Positions 29,934-39,828 of a stretch of 64,000 nt of DNA are shown here, one piece after another. Both the position numbers and the translations under genes were made by a program. Below the pieces are notes generated by a model. That model was not told where the DNA came from, did no database searches, and was given only the letters and a program-made list of their open reading frames with translations. The stretch is from positions 62,001 to 126,000 of the forward strand of contig JAFKJK010000007.1 in assembly GCA_017306015.1 (NCBI GenBank), in the 5' to 3' direction. This DNA comes from Propionibacteriaceae bacterium (lineage in GTDB: Bacteria > Actinomycetota > Actinomycetes > Propionibacteriales > Propionibacteriaceae). Within the stretch, counting starts at the first letter, position 1, and each line of letters opens with the position of its first letter.

Positions 29934-29938
29934 GCGCC

Positions 29939-31003
29939 GTGGCGTATTCGGAAGAGACCGACCCGCTCGACCCGCACGTCCACAGCGACGAGCAGGCCGC
30001 CGAGTCCGCGCTTCGACCGGCCACCCTGGCGGACTTCGGCGGGCAGAAGCGGGTCAGCGACCAGCTCGGGCTGGTGTTGGCGGCGGCCCGGCACCGCGGC
30101 ACCGTCCCCGACCACGTGCTGCTCTCGGGTGCCCCCGGACTGGGCAAGACGACGCTGGCCATGATCATCGCCGCCGAGATGGGCGCCCCGATCCGGATCT
30201 CGTCCGGTCCGGCGATCCAGCACGCCGGCGACCTGGCGGCGATCCTGTCCGGCCTGACCGAGGGCGAGGTGTTCTTCCTCGACGAGATCCACCGGATGTC
30301 CCGGCCCGCGGAGGAGATGCTCTACCTGGCCATGGAGGACTTCCGCGTCGACGTCGTCGTGGGAAAGGGCCCCGGTGCGACCGCGATCCCGCTGGAGATC
30401 CCGCGGTTCACCCTCGTGGGCGCCACCACCCGAGCCGGACTGCTGCCCGGGCCGCTGCGCGACCGGTTCGGCTTCACTGGCCAGCTCGACTTCTACGCCA
30501 CCGCCGACCTGGAACGGATCCTGGCCCGCTCGTCCCGCCTGCTGGGCATCGAGCTCGGTGCGGACGCCGCCGCCGAGATCGCGTCCCGCTCCCGGGGCAC
30601 CCCCCGGATCGCCAACCGGCTGCTGCGCCGCGTCCGCGACTACGCCCAGGTGCGCGCCGACGGGAACCTCAGCCTGGCGGTGGCGCAGGCGGCTCTGGAG
30701 CTGTACGAGGTCGACCGGCTCGGGCTCGACCGGCTGGACCGCGGCGTACTGACCGCCCTGTGCCGGAACTTCGGCGGCGGACCGGTCGGCCTCACCACGC
30801 TCGCCCTCGCGGTCGCCGAGGAGGCGGAGACCGTGGAGGAGGTGGCCGAACCGTTCCTGATCAGGCAGGGCTTCCTGATCCGGACGCCGCGCGGACGGGT
30901 GGCGACCCGACGGGCCTGGGAGCACCTCGGCCTGACCGCTCCGGCCGGGACGCTCGGCGCCGCCGACGTGGCACCGGACCTGTTCAGCTCCGGGGACCAG
31001 TAG
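29939..31003 (+). CDS. ruvB: Holliday junction helicase RuvB
   Basis: A 354-residue AAA+ motor that drives branch migration. [14 protein letters not shown] opens the conserved part, Walker A is GAPGLGKTT, Walker B is FFLDEIHR, sensor 1 is [12 protein letters not shown], the Arg finger region is PLRDRFGF and the C-terminal winged helix contains [10 protein letters not shown]. It starts at GTG five bases after the ruvA stop. Confidence 0.97.
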   Translation: MAYSEETDPLDPHVHSDEQAAESALRPATLADFGGQKRVSDQLGLVLAAARHRGTVPDHVLLSGAPGLGKTTLAMIIAAEMGAPIRISSGPAIQHAGDLAAILSGLTEGEVFFLDEIHRMSRPAEEMLYLAMEDFRVDVVVGKGPGATAIPLEIPRFTLVGATTRAGLLPGPLRDRFGFTGQLDFYATADLERILARSSRLLGIELGADAAAEIASRSRGTPRIANRLLRRVRDYAQVRADGNLSLAVAQAALELYEVDRLGLDRLDRGVLTALCRNFGGGPVGLTTLALAVAEEAETVEEVAEPFLIRQGFLIRTPRGRVATRRAWEHLGLTAPAGTLGAADVAPDLFSSGDQ

Positions 31004-31045
31004 AGTTGGCCGAGCGTCGAACTGAGTGTTCAAAGACTTCGGCGC

Positions 31046-31051
31046 TAGGCT
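31046..31051 (+). promoter_or_regulatory. Candidate -10 element before yajC
   Basis: TAGGCT lies 48 bases before the yajC ATG, in the 96-base gap after ruvB, and may start a separate yajC-secDF transcript. No clear -35. Confidence 0.35.
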
Positions 31052-31099
31052 TGCGGGTCGGCGGCGACGCCACCCGAACTCGAACGTGAGGACCGACCG

Positions 31100-31510
31100 A
31101 TGGACTATGGCACGATCTTGATGATCGTGGCGGTGATCGCCCTTTTCTACTTCATGCTCATCCGGCCGCAGCAGAAGCGCGCCAAGGAGCAGAAGACCCT
31201 GATGGCTGGGATCAAGCCCGGGGACCGCGTGATGACGATCTCGGGCATCGTGGGCACCATCCGCCACCTGGGCGAGAAGCAGGCCATCATCGAGATCTCC
31301 CCCGGGGTGGAGATGACGGTGGTGAAGGGCGCGATCAGCACCCAGCCGGTCGAGGACGAGTTCGAGTACTCCGACGACGTCCAGGGCGAGGCCGAGCCCG
31401 GCGACGCCGTGTCCGACTTCGACGAGCCGGCGGTGAGTCCGCAGGAGCCAGCCGCGCCGCACGAGACCGCGTCCGACACGTCCGCCGCGTGGGACAACCC
31501 GAACAAGTGA
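31100..31510 (+). CDS. yajC: Preprotein translocase subunit YajC
   Basis: A 136-residue protein with one N-terminal membrane helix (about 5-20) followed by the family block MLIRPQQKRAKEQ and GDRVMTISGIVGTI. The C-terminal 50 residues are acidic and low in complexity. YajC joins SecDF in the holo-translocon. GAGGA at 31088-31092 precedes the ATG. It leads the yajC-secD-secF cluster. Confidence 0.94.
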   Translation: MDYGTILMIVAVIALFYFMLIRPQQKRAKEQKTLMAGIKPGDRVMTISGIVGTIRHLGEKQAIIEISPGVEMTVVKGAISTQPVEDEFEYSDDVQGEAEPGDAVSDFDEPAVSPQEPAAPHETASDTSAAWDNPNK

Positions 31511-31525
31511 TCCACTAGGCAGATC

Positions 31526-33199
31526 GTGGCAACCAGCAGAAACGTCGCGCACCCTCTGCGCACCCTGATCATCCTCTTCGCGGTGATCGCCGGGCTCTTC
31601 AGCATCATGGCCTTCTCCAACGTGTGGACGCCCAAGCTCGGTCTCGACCTGAGCGGCGGCATGCAGGTCACCCTGACCGCGGATTCCGCCACGGGCAAGG
31701 TGTCGTCGGAGAGCCTGCAGTTGGCCCGTCAGATCATCCAGCGGCGCGTCGACGCGATCGGCGTCGGCGAGTCCGAGGTGACCACGTCCGGCGACCGCCA
31801 GATCGTGGTCTCGGTCCCCAACGTCACCAGCGAGGAACTGGCGAAGATGGTCGGCCAGACCGCGCAGCTGAACTTCCGCAAGGTGTACCAGGCCGAGTCG
31901 GCGGCCGACTCCCAGGCCGTGCCGACGCTGCCCCAGCCGGTGGAGAGCCCCCGGCCGAGCGTCGAGCCCACGGCTACGCCGACCGAGGACGCCACGGCGT
32001 CCGCAAGCCCGGGTGCCACCGCGAGCGCGACGCCGGGAAGCTCCGCGTCCCCGTCCAGCACGGCCACCGGCAGCCCGGAGGAGCAGCGCCTGGACAAACT
32101 GCTGGCGTGGAAGCCGAGCGAGCGCGACACGAAGGACTTCCAGAGTTTCAAGTGCGGGGACAACTTCCCCGACGTGAGCACCGAACCCCTGATCACCTGC
32201 GACAAGGCCAACCAGTACAAGTATCTGCTGGGCCCGGTGCTGATCAAGGGCGAGCAGGTCAGCCGCGCGAACGCGGGAGTGCCGCAGAACTCGGTCGCCT
32301 GGGAGGTGGAACTGGAGTTCAAGCCCGAAGGCGCCGAGCAGTTCCGCATCGTCACCGGCCACCTGAACGAGCAGACCAGCCCGCAGAACCAGTTCGGGAT
32401 CGTGCTGGACGGCGAGGTCATCTCGGCCCCGCAGGTCACCAACGGTGCCATCACCGGCGGTCGCGCCAGCATCACGGGCTCCTTCACCCAGCAGTCCGCG
32501 ACCGAGCTGGCCAACGTGCTGTCCTTCGGTGCGCTGCCGCTGTCCTTCACCATGTCGAACGTCGAGAGCATCTCTCCCAAGCTCGGCGGCGAGCAGCTGG
32601 AGGCGGGCATCATCGCCGGGATCATCGGCCTGCTGCTGGTCGTCCTCTACTGCCTGCTCTACTACCGGGGGCTGGCGATGGTGGTGACCTTGTCGCTGGT
32701 CGTCGCGGGCCTGCTCACCTGGGCGATGGTGGTGCTGCTCGGCCAGTCGGTGGGATTCGCCCTGAACCTGCCCGGTATCGCCGGTGCGATCGTCGCCATC
32801 GGTGTCACCGCGGACTCGTTCATCGTCTACTTCGAACGAATCAGGGACGAGGTGCGCGAGGGCCGTGGGCTACGGACGGCGATCGAGACCGGCTGGGTGC
32901 GGTCGCGCCGGACGATCATGGCTGCCGACTCGATCTCGCTGTTGAGCGCGGTCGTCCTGTTCGTGCTCTCGTTCGGCTCCATCCAGGGTTTCGCGTTCAC
33001 CCTCGGCCTGACCACGCTGATTGACCTTGCGGTGGTGTTCTTCTTCACCAAGCCGATGATGACGCTGCTCGGCCGGACCAAGTTCTTCGGCCAGGGACAC
33101 CGCTTCTCCGGCTTCGAGGCCGAACACATGGGGGCGTCGAAGGCCCCGTTGCACAATTCGCGCCGGCGCATCGCCGCCACGGCTGGAGGTCAGGCCTGA
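31526..33199 (+). CDS. secD: Protein translocase subunit SecD
   Basis: A 557-residue RND-type protein that uses the proton gradient to pull secreted proteins outward. It has an N-terminal membrane helix (about 12-30), DLSGGMQVTL, the P1 periplasmic-type domain, then five helices from about residue 355 starting at ESISPKLGGEQLEAG, and the conserved GIAGAIVAIGVTADSF. A Pro/Ser/Thr/Ala-rich insert of about 60 residues (about 123-186) interrupts P1. The start is GTG; the TGA of secD and the ATG of secF share a base. Confidence 0.95.
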   Translation: MATSRNVAHPLRTLIILFAVIAGLFSIMAFSNVWTPKLGLDLSGGMQVTLTADSATGKVSSESLQLARQIIQRRVDAIGVGESEVTTSGDRQIVVSVPNVTSEELAKMVGQTAQLNFRKVYQAESAADSQAVPTLPQPVESPRPSVEPTATPTEDATASASPGATASATPGSSASPSSTATGSPEEQRLDKLLAWKPSERDTKDFQSFKCGDNFPDVSTEPLITCDKANQYKYLLGPVLIKGEQVSRANAGVPQNSVAWEVELEFKPEGAEQFRIVTGHLNEQTSPQNQFGIVLDGEVISAPQVTNGAITGGRASITGSFTQQSATELANVLSFGALPLSFTMSNVESISPKLGGEQLEAGIIAGIIGLLLVVLYCLLYYRGLAMVVTLSLVVAGLLTWAMVVLLGQSVGFALNLPGIAGAIVAIGVTADSFIVYFERIRDEVREGRGLRTAIETGWVRSRRTIMAADSISLLSAVVLFVLSFGSIQGFAFTLGLTTLIDLAVVFFFTKPMMTLLGRTKFFGQGHRFSGFEAEHMGASKAPLHNSRRRIAATAGGQA

Positions 33200-34401
33200 T
33201 GGCGACCAAGGAAACGACCGAGACCGTCGAGGTCGAGACGCAGCCGGTGCCGCCCGCACCGGCGTCCGGCAAGAAGCCCAGCATCGCGCACCGGCTCTAC
33301 ACCGGCGAGATCTCTTACGACTTCGTCGCCCACCGGAAGCGCTGGTACGCGATCTCGGCGATCGCCATCGCCATCGCCCTGCTCGCCCTGCTGTTCCGCG
33401 GCCTGAACCTCGGCATCGAGTTCACCGGCGGCGTCGACTTCCGGGCACCGGTCACCGTGACCGCGTCCACCGTCCAGACTCTTGAGGACGCGGTCTCGTC
33501 CCTCGGCATCGCCGGTGTGGAAGAGGTCAACGTCACCACCATCGGGGCCAACACCGTCAGCGTGCAGACCCTGCAGCTGACCACGGACCACGTGACGACG
33601 GTGCGGGAGAAGATCGCGACGACGCTGGGGATCTCCTCGGAGGACGTCACCTACTCCCGGATCGACGCCTCCTGGGGCCAGCAGATCACCTCCCAGGCAC
33701 TGCTCGCCCTCGGGGTGTTTCTCGCCCTGGTGATGGTGCTGATCTGGGTGTACTTCCGCAACTTCCAGATGAGCATCGCGGCCATCGTCGCGCTCGCCCA
33801 CGACGTGCTGCTGACCATCGGGGTCTACTCGCTGGTCGGCTTCACGGTGACGCCGGCGACGGTGATCGGCGTGCTGACGATCCTCGGTTACTCGCTGTAC
33901 GACACCGTGGTGGTGTTCGACAAGATCCGCGAGAACACCCGCGACCTGACCAACACCGACCACACCTACTCCGAGCAGGCGAACCTGGGCGTCAACCAGA
34001 CCCTGGTCCGGTCGCTGAACACGACCGTGATCGGCGTCCTTCCGGTGGCGGCGCTGCTGTTCGCCGGCGTGTTCATCCTGGGCACCGGGCCGCTGGAGGA
34101 CCTGGGTCTGGCGCTGTTCGTCGGCATGATCGTCGGCGCCTACTCGTCGATCTTCATCGCGACCCCGCTGCTGGCGCAGATGCGGGAGGCGCAGCCCGAC
34201 ATGAAGGAGCACCGCGCGAAGCTGGCTCGTCGGCAGCAGCGGACGCAGGAGCGCGAGGCCGGGCGGGCGCGGACGGTGACCGTCGCGCTGGCCGAGAATG
34301 CCGCTCTCCCGGCGGATCCGGGCCTGGTGCCGGCGGAGCGGCTCGAGCCGGGACTGCGGCAGCAGCCGGCCCGAAAGCCCCGCAGCCAGCGGAAGAAGTG
34401 A
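33199..34401 (+). CDS. secF: Protein translocase subunit SecF
   Basis: A 400-residue partner of SecD. A cytoplasmic N-terminus of about 45 residues precedes the first helix, then [10 protein letters not shown], and the helix block from [19 protein letters not shown] onward with [20 protein letters not shown], the SecF signature. The C-terminal tail from about 330 is basic and disordered. It is coupled to secD and is 1 base from apt. Confidence 0.95.
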   Translation: MATKETTETVEVETQPVPPAPASGKKPSIAHRLYTGEISYDFVAHRKRWYAISAIAIAIALLALLFRGLNLGIEFTGGVDFRAPVTVTASTVQTLEDAVSSLGIAGVEEVNVTTIGANTVSVQTLQLTTDHVTTVREKIATTLGISSEDVTYSRIDASWGQQITSQALLALGVFLALVMVLIWVYFRNFQMSIAAIVALAHDVLLTIGVYSLVGFTVTPATVIGVLTILGYSLYDTVVVFDKIRENTRDLTNTDHTYSEQANLGVNQTLVRSLNTTVIGVLPVAALLFAGVFILGTGPLEDLGLALFVGMIVGAYSSIFIATPLLAQMREAQPDMKEHRAKLARRQQRTQEREAGRARTVTVALAENAALPADPGLVPAERLEPGLRQQPARKPRSQRKK

Positions 34402-34402
34402 G

Positions 34403-34945
34403 ATGGCCGGCAGCCAGCAGAACCGGGAGCTGGTGGCGTCCCTGATCCGGGACGTGGTCGATTTCCCGAAAGCCGGCGTGGTGTTCAAGGACATCACTCC
34501 ACTGCTGGCCTCGCCGGCCGGCTATCGAGCGGCCATCGACGAACTGGTCGCCACCGTGTCCGGCGAGGTCGACGTCGTCGTGGGCATGGAGGCCCGCGGC
34601 TTCATCTTCGCCGGCCCGGTGGCACTGCAGCTCGGTGCGGGCTTCGTCCCGGTGCGCAAACCCGGCAAGCTGCCCGGCGACGTGCTCAGCCAGACCTTCG
34701 CCCTCGAGTACGGCAACGAGACCCTGACCGTGCACGCCGACGCGATCCGTCCCGGCACGAAGGTGCTCATCGTCGACGACGTACTCGCCACCGGGGGCAC
34801 TGTCGGAGCCACCGCCGCGCTGATCGAGCGCCTCGGCGGTGAGGTCGTCCAGGTCTCGGTGCTGCTGGAACTCGGTTTCCTCGGCGGCAGGCGGCTCCTG
34901 TCCGCCCAGGGGCTCGCCGAAGCGGTGGCGGTGCTGACGCTCTGA
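34403..34945 (+). CDS. apt: Adenine phosphoribosyltransferase
   Basis: A 180-residue purine salvage enzyme making AMP from adenine and [34 protein letters not shown] and the PRPP-binding [13 protein letters not shown] are all present. The ATG at 34403 follows the secF stop directly, and the length is normal from there. The secF-apt-rsh order is conserved in Actinobacteria, except that here a channel gene lies between apt and rsh. Confidence 0.95.
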   Translation: MAGSQQNRELVASLIRDVVDFPKAGVVFKDITPLLASPAGYRAAIDELVATVSGEVDVVVGMEARGFIFAGPVALQLGAGFVPVRKPGKLPGDVLSQTFALEYGNETLTVHADAIRPGTKVLIVDDVLATGGTVGATAALIERLGGEVVQVSVLLELGFLGGRRLLSAQGLAEAVAVLTL

Positions 34946-36018
34946 TGGCTGGCGTGCGCGGGCGACTGCGGCGGACGGAGACCAGCTGGGGGCCGGCCGC
35001 CCAGGTCCGGCTGCCCGCCCGGCGGCGTACGGCCGCCAAGGAACTCGGCTTCCGGATGCTGGTCGCGCTCGGCCTGCTGGCCATGATCACCCTGGTCGTG
35101 TACTTCGATCGCGTCGGCTACTCCGACAACGTCACCGGCGAGCCGCTGGACTTCGTGGACGCGCTCTACTACGCGACGGTCACGATGACCACGACCGGCT
35201 ACGGGGACATCACCCCGGTGAGCACCGGCGCCAGGCTGATCAACATCGTCCTCGTCACCCCGATCCGCATCGCGTTCCTGGTGCTGCTGGTCGGCACCAC
35301 CGTCGAGGTGCTCGCCAACGAGGGCCGCCGCGCCCTGCTGGACTCGCGCTGGAGGAAGACCATGCGAAACCACACCGTCGTCATCGGCTACGGCACCACC
35401 GGGCAGAGCGCGACCGGGACGCTGCTGCGGGGCGGCGTCGCGCCGGACCGGATCGTCGTGATCGACCCGGACGCCCTCGCCGTCCGGGCCGCCAACGGCC
35501 ACGGCCTGGCCGCGTTCGAAGGGGACGCGACCAGCCGCGAGCTGCTGCACCGCGCGGAGGTGCCGAAGGCGCGGGAAGTGATCATCACGGTGGGCCGGGA
35601 CGACACCGCCATTCTCGCCACCCTGACCGTCCGTCAGCTGAACCGGGCCGCGCACGTCGTGGTGGCGGTCGGCGACGCGGACAACGTCCCGCTGCTGCGC
35701 CAGTCCGGCGCGGACGCCGTGGTCACCTCCTCCGACGCCGTCGGCAGGCTGATGGGGCTGAGCACGATCAGTCCACAGCTGGGCGAGGTGATCGAGGACC
35801 TGCTGTCCTCCGGCGCCGGTCTGGAGATCAACCAGCGGATGGTCACCCCCGCCGAGGACGGGACTCCGCCGGGCGACCTGCCGGGCGAGAAGGTGCTCGG
35901 GGTGATCCGCAACCGGCACCTGCGGCGGTTCTACGAGACCAGTGACGTGCTGCGGACCGGGGACGAGATCGTGGTGATTCGCAAGGCACCGGACGAGCGG
36001 GTCCCGCGGGTAGAGTGA
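34945..36018 (+). CDS. Potassium channel protein with TrkA-N (RCK) domain
   Basis: A 357-residue two-helix channel subunit. A basic N-terminus of about 35 residues precedes the first helix (about 37-55), the pore loop has the selectivity filter TTTGYGDI, and the second helix ends near 118. The RCK domain begins with [12 protein letters not shown], a Rossmann glycine motif, and a C-terminal TrkA-C-like lobe ends the protein ([13 protein letters not shown]). It should form a tetrameric ligand-gated K+ channel. Its ATG shares a base with the apt stop, so it belongs to the same transcript. Confidence 0.93.
   Translation: MAGVRGRLRRTETSWGPAAQVRLPARRRTAAKELGFRMLVALGLLAMITLVVYFDRVGYSDNVTGEPLDFVDALYYATVTMTTTGYGDITPVSTGARLINIVLVTPIRIAFLVLLVGTTVEVLANEGRRALLDSRWRKTMRNHTVVIGYGTTGQSATGTLLRGGVAPDRIVVIDPDALAVRAANGHGLAAFEGDATSRELLHRAEVPKAREVIITVGRDDTAILATLTVRQLNRAAHVVVAVGDADNVPLLRQSGADAVVTSSDAVGRLMGLSTISPQLGEVIEDLLSSGAGLEINQRMVTPAEDGTPPGDLPGEKVLGVIRNRHLRRFYETSDVLRTGDEIVVIRKAPDERVPRVE
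36011..36016 (+). promoter_or_regulatory. Candidate -10 element for rsh
   Basis: TAGAGT overlaps the stop of the channel gene and lies 33 bases before the rsh GTG. No clear -35. Confidence 0.3.
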
Positions 36019-36049
36019 GCCTCCATTCATCGATCCGGCGGAGGCGGGT

Positions 36050-38347
36050 GTGACCCAGGACGTCTACGGGCCCTACGGCAAGGGCGATGGCGTGCCCGGG
36101 GAGCCGCGGTCCAGGGTGGCGGCCACTGATCAGCCGCGGGTGCGGATGCGGCAGGTGCTCGCCCGGCTGGGTGCCCAGCGCAACCAGCCGGACGCGGTCC
36201 TCGAGCCGCTCATCCGCACGATCCACGCGCACAGCGCCAAGGCCGACGTCGCCCTGATCGAGCGTGCCTATCGGACCGCCGAGCACTACCACACCGGCCA
36301 GCTGCGCAAGAGCGGGGACGCCTACATCACCCATCCGCTCGCGGTGGCGACCATTCTGGCCGAGCTTGGCATGAACGAGGTCACGCTGTGCGCGGCGCTG
36401 CTGCACGACACCGTCGAGGACACGTCCTACACGGTCGAGCAGCTGACCGCCGACTTCGGGACCGAGATCGCGGCGATGGTGGACGGTGTCACCAAGCTGG
36501 ACAAGATCCAGTACGGCGAGTCGGCGAAGGCCGAGACCATCCGCAAGATGGTGCTGGCGATGAGCAAGGACATCCGGGTCCTGGTCATCAAGCTCGCCGA
36601 CCGGCTGCACAACATGCGCACGATCGGCTACCTGCGTCCCGACAAGCAGGCCGCGATCGCCCGCGACACCCTGGAGATCTTCGCCCCGCTGGCCCACCGG
36701 CTGGGCATGAACGCGATCAAGTGGGAGCTGGAGGACCTCGCCTTCGCCACCCTGCAGCCGAAGGTGTACGACGAGATCGTCCGGCTGGTCGCAGCCAGGG
36801 CGCCGCTGCGCGAGGATTACCTGCGGGTGGTGATCGACCAGGTACGGGCCGACCTGAACGAGGCCGGGATCAAGGCCACCGTCTACGGCCGGCCGAAGCA
36901 CTACTACTCGATCTACCAGAAGATGGTCGTCCGCGGCCGGGACTTCGCCGATATCTACGACCTGGTCGGCCTGCGCATCCTGGTCGCCACCCAGCGGGAC
37001 TGCTACGCCGCGCTGGGTGCCCTGCACTCGCGGTGGAAGCCCTTGCCCGGGCGGTTCAAGGACTACATCGCGATGCCGAAGTTCAACCTGTACCAGTCGC
37101 TGCACACGACGGTGCTGGGGCCGGGCGGCAAGCCGGTCGAGCTTCAGATCCGCACCCACGAGATGCATCGGCAGGCCGAGTACGGCGTCGCCGCGCACTG
37201 GAAGTACAAGGAGGGCAAGGCCGAGGGCAGCGACCTGGCCTGGGTCCAGCAGATCAGCCAGTGGCAGCGGGAGACCGAGGATCCGGGCGAGTTCCTGGAC
37301 ACCCTGCGGTTCGAGATCGCCAACGACGAGGTCTTCGTGTTCACCCCGAAGGGCGACGTGGTCAGCCTGCCGGCCGACTCGACCCCGGTCGACTTCGCCT
37401 ACTCCGTCCACACCGAGGTCGGGCACCGCACCATCGGCGCCCGCGTCAACGGACGCCTCGTGCCCCTGGAATCGAAGCTGTCCAGCGGCGACGTGGTCGA
37501 GGTGCTCATCAGCAAGGCGCTCAACGCCGGCCCCAGCCGGGACTGGCTGCACTTCGTCGCCAGTCCCCGCGCCCGCGGAAAGATCCGCCAGTACTTCACC
37601 CGGGAGCGGCTGGAGGAGTCGATCGAGTCCGGCAAGGACCTGCTCACCAAGCAGCTCCGCCGGGCCGGCCTGCCGCTGCAGCGGCTGCTCACCCCCGAGC
37701 ACATGACCGGGGTCGTCGAGCACTTCCGGCTGAGGGACGTGAACGCGCTCTACGCCGCGATCGGCGAGGGCAACATCGGCGCCCAGGCCGTGGTGCAGCG
37801 GCTGATCGAGTCCGAGGGCGGGGCCGAGGAGGTCGCCGAGCTCGGCGGCGAGGACACCTCGGTGATCACCCGCACCCAGCGCAGCCGGGGCTCGGGCAAT
37901 GAGGCCGGTGTGGTGGTCCAGGGAGACCCGAACGTGTGGGTGAAGCTCGCCCGCTGCTGCCGTCCCGTCCCCGGCGACGAGATCATCGGTTTCGTCACCC
38001 GCGAGAGCGGCGTGTCCGTGCATCGCAGCGACTGCACGAACGCGCAGGCGCTGCGCTCCCAGCCCGAGCGGCTGGTGGAGGTCTCGTGGGCACCGACGGC
38101 CGACAGCTACTTCCTGGTGGCGCTGCTCGCTGAGGGCCTGGACCGTCCCGGCATCCTGTCGGAGGTGACCAAGCTGATGGGGGAGCACCACATCTCGATC
38201 CAGTCCGCGACGCTGAACACGACCAAGGACCACAAGTTCAAGTTCCGGTTCACCTTCGAGACCACGGACCTGCTGCACCTGGAACACCTGATCAACGCCA
38301 TCAAGAAGGTTCCCGGCGTCTACGACGTCTACCGGCTGAAGAACTGA
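36050..38347 (+). CDS. rsh: Bifunctional (p)ppGpp synthetase/hydrolase
   Basis: A 765-residue RelA/SpoT homologue that makes and degrades the stringent-response alarmone. The HD hydrolase domain is intact (LLHDTVEDT, HThr-type metal site and [11 protein letters not shown]). The synthetase domain has [11 protein letters not shown], where RFKD is the RxKD charge motif typical of bifunctional rather than synthetase-only enzymes, plus [10 protein letters not shown] and ELQIRT. TGS (about 420-480), the conserved Cys pair in [10 protein letters not shown] and a C-terminal ACT domain follow. The start is GTG behind GGAGGCG. Confidence 0.95.
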   Translation: MTQDVYGPYGKGDGVPGEPRSRVAATDQPRVRMRQVLARLGAQRNQPDAVLEPLIRTIHAHSAKADVALIERAYRTAEHYHTGQLRKSGDAYITHPLAVATILAELGMNEVTLCAALLHDTVEDTSYTVEQLTADFGTEIAAMVDGVTKLDKIQYGESAKAETIRKMVLAMSKDIRVLVIKLADRLHNMRTIGYLRPDKQAAIARDTLEIFAPLAHRLGMNAIKWELEDLAFATLQPKVYDEIVRLVAARAPLREDYLRVVIDQVRADLNEAGIKATVYGRPKHYYSIYQKMVVRGRDFADIYDLVGLRILVATQRDCYAALGALHSRWKPLPGRFKDYIAMPKFNLYQSLHTTVLGPGGKPVELQIRTHEMHRQAEYGVAAHWKYKEGKAEGSDLAWVQQISQWQRETEDPGEFLDTLRFEIANDEVFVFTPKGDVVSLPADSTPVDFAYSVHTEVGHRTIGARVNGRLVPLESKLSSGDVVEVLISKALNAGPSRDWLHFVASPRARGKIRQYFTRERLEESIESGKDLLTKQLRRAGLPLQRLLTPEHMTGVVEHFRLRDVNALYAAIGEGNIGAQAVVQRLIESEGGAEEVAELGGEDTSVITRTQRSRGSGNEAGVVVQGDPNVWVKLARCCRPVPGDEIIGFVTRESGVSVHRSDCTNAQALRSQPERLVEVSWAPTADSYFLVALLAEGLDRPGILSEVTKLMGEHHISIQSATLNTTKDHKFKFRFTFETTDLLHLEHLINAIKKVPGVYDVYRLKN

Positions 38348-38399
38348 TTCTCCAGGCGGGGCTGCGCCACCCGGCGATGAAGACCATCGCCGTCGGCTC

Positions 38400-39620
38400 T
38401 CAGCCCTGGCGGATGGTCTCCAGGTACTCGGCGATCCGGCCGATGGCCTCGACCAGCACGTCCTCCTCCGGCAGGGCCACCACGCGGAAGTGGTCGGGTT
38501 CGAACCAGTTGAAGCCGGTGCCGTGGGTGACCAGGATCTTCTTGGCGTGCAGCAGGTCGATGACGAACTGCTGGTCGTCGTCGATCGGGTAGAGGTCGTG
38601 GTCGAGCTTCGGGAAGCAGTAGAGCGCGCCGGACGGCTCCACGCAGCTGACCCCGGGGATCTCGTTGAGCAGCCGGGACGCCAGCTTCACCTGGTCGTGG
38701 AAGCGTCCGCCCGGTGCGACCAGCTCGTTGATCGACTGGTAGCCGCCGAGCGCGGTCTGGATCGCGTGCTGGGCCGGGACGTTGGCGCACATCCGCATGT
38801 TCGCCAGCAGGTTGAGGCCCTCGAGGTAGTCGGCGGCCAGGTGCTTGGGTCCGGAGATCATCAGCCAGCCCGCGCGGTAGCCGCACACCCGGTAGGCCTT
38901 CGACAGGCCGGAGAAGGTGAGCACGATCGCGTCGTCCCCGGCGAGGGTGGCGACGTGGTGGTGGACCGCCCCGTCGTAGACGATTTTCTCGTAGATCTCG
39001 TCGGCGAAGATCGTCAGCTGGTGTTTGACGGCGATCTCGATCAGGCCGCGCAGCACCTCTTCGCTGTACACCGCACCGGTCGGGTTGTTCGGGTTGATGA
39101 TCACCATGCCGTAGGTGTTGTCGGTGATCTTGGACTCGATGTCGGCGAGGTCGGGCAGCCACCCGTTCTCCTCGTCGCAGCGGTAGTGGACGGGGGTGCC
39201 GCCGGCCAGGGTCACCGCCCCCGTCCACAGCGGGTAGTCCGGAGCGGGGATCAGGATCTCGTTGCCGTTGTCCACGAAGGCCTGGAGCGCCATCGTGATC
39301 AGCTCGGAGACGCCGTTGCCGATCAGCACGTCCTCGACCCTGGTGTCGATCAGGCCGCGGGACTGGTAGTACTGCGCCACGGCCGTCCGGGCCGAGTAGA
39401 TGCCGCGGGCGTCGGAGTAGCCGCCGGACTCGGGCAGGCTGTGGATCACGTCGGCCAGAATTGCCTCGGGTGCGTCGAAGCCGAACGGGCCGGTGTTGCC
39501 GATGTTCAGCTTGAGGATCTTGTGGCCCTCCTGCTCGAGGCGCTGGGCCTCGGTCAGGATCGGCCCGCGGACGTCGTAGCGGACGCCACGCAACTTCTGG
39601 CTCTGGATCAGGGGACGCAT
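38400..39620 (-). CDS. PLP aminotransferase, AlaA/AlaT-like alanine transaminase
   Basis: A 406-residue class I aminotransferase. The N-terminus QSQKLRGVRYDVRGP and NIGNTGPFGFDAPEAI match the AlaA/AlaT group that interconverts pyruvate and alanine with glutamate. PLP contacts are in GNGVSELI, INPNNPTGAVYS, FADEIYEKI and the Schiff-base Lys in SGLSKAYRVCGYRAGW. The ATG at 39618-39620 gives the family length; the longer open frame runs into a repeat region. It converges with rsh. Substrate choice rests on similarity alone. Confidence 0.87.
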   Translation of the reverse strand: MRPLIQSQKLRGVRYDVRGPILTEAQRLEQEGHKILKLNIGNTGPFGFDAPEAILADVIHSLPESGGYSDARGIYSARTAVAQYYQSRGLIDTRVEDVLIGNGVSELITMALQAFVDNGNEILIPAPDYPLWTGAVTLAGGTPVHYRCDEENGWLPDLADIESKITDNTYGMVIINPNNPTGAVYSEEVLRGLIEIAVKHQLTIFADEIYEKIVYDGAVHHHVATLAGDDAIVLTFSGLSKAYRVCGYRAGWLMISGPKHLAADYLEGLNLLANMRMCANVPAQHAIQTALGGYQSINELVAPGGRFHDQVKLASRLLNEIPGVSCVEPSGALYCFPKLDHDLYPIDDDQQFVIDLLHAKKILVTHGTGFNWFEPDHFRVVALPEEDVLVEAIGRIAEYLETIRQG

Positions 39621-39639
39621 GAGGTGCAGTTTCCCACAG

Positions 39640-39828
39640 TTCACCTTGTCGTCGTCATTGCGCTCACCGGATCCCGGCACCGGTTGCCGTTCGGCCGCCG
39701 GGGGTCCCGGGTCGGGGCCCGGGACGACGAGGGGTTGGTGGACGGATGTCGCGTCGTCCCGGCGAACGCCGGGATCCCGGCACCCATGTAGCGACTCGGT
39801 TGCCGGAGGTCCCCGGGGTTGACGAGCT
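39640..39828. repeat. Palindromic repeat-rich intergenic region
   Basis: Between an aminotransferase start and the DUF349 stop lie several GC-rich inverted units. GGTCCCGGGTC...GCCCGGGACGACGA (39703-39730) and CGTCGTCCCGGCGAACGCCGGGAT (about 39752-39775) closely resemble the two halves of the element at 45062-45144. A degenerate third unit (GGAGGTCCCCGGGGTTGACGA) is at about 39808-39828. No ORF is seen here. Confidence 0.6.
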
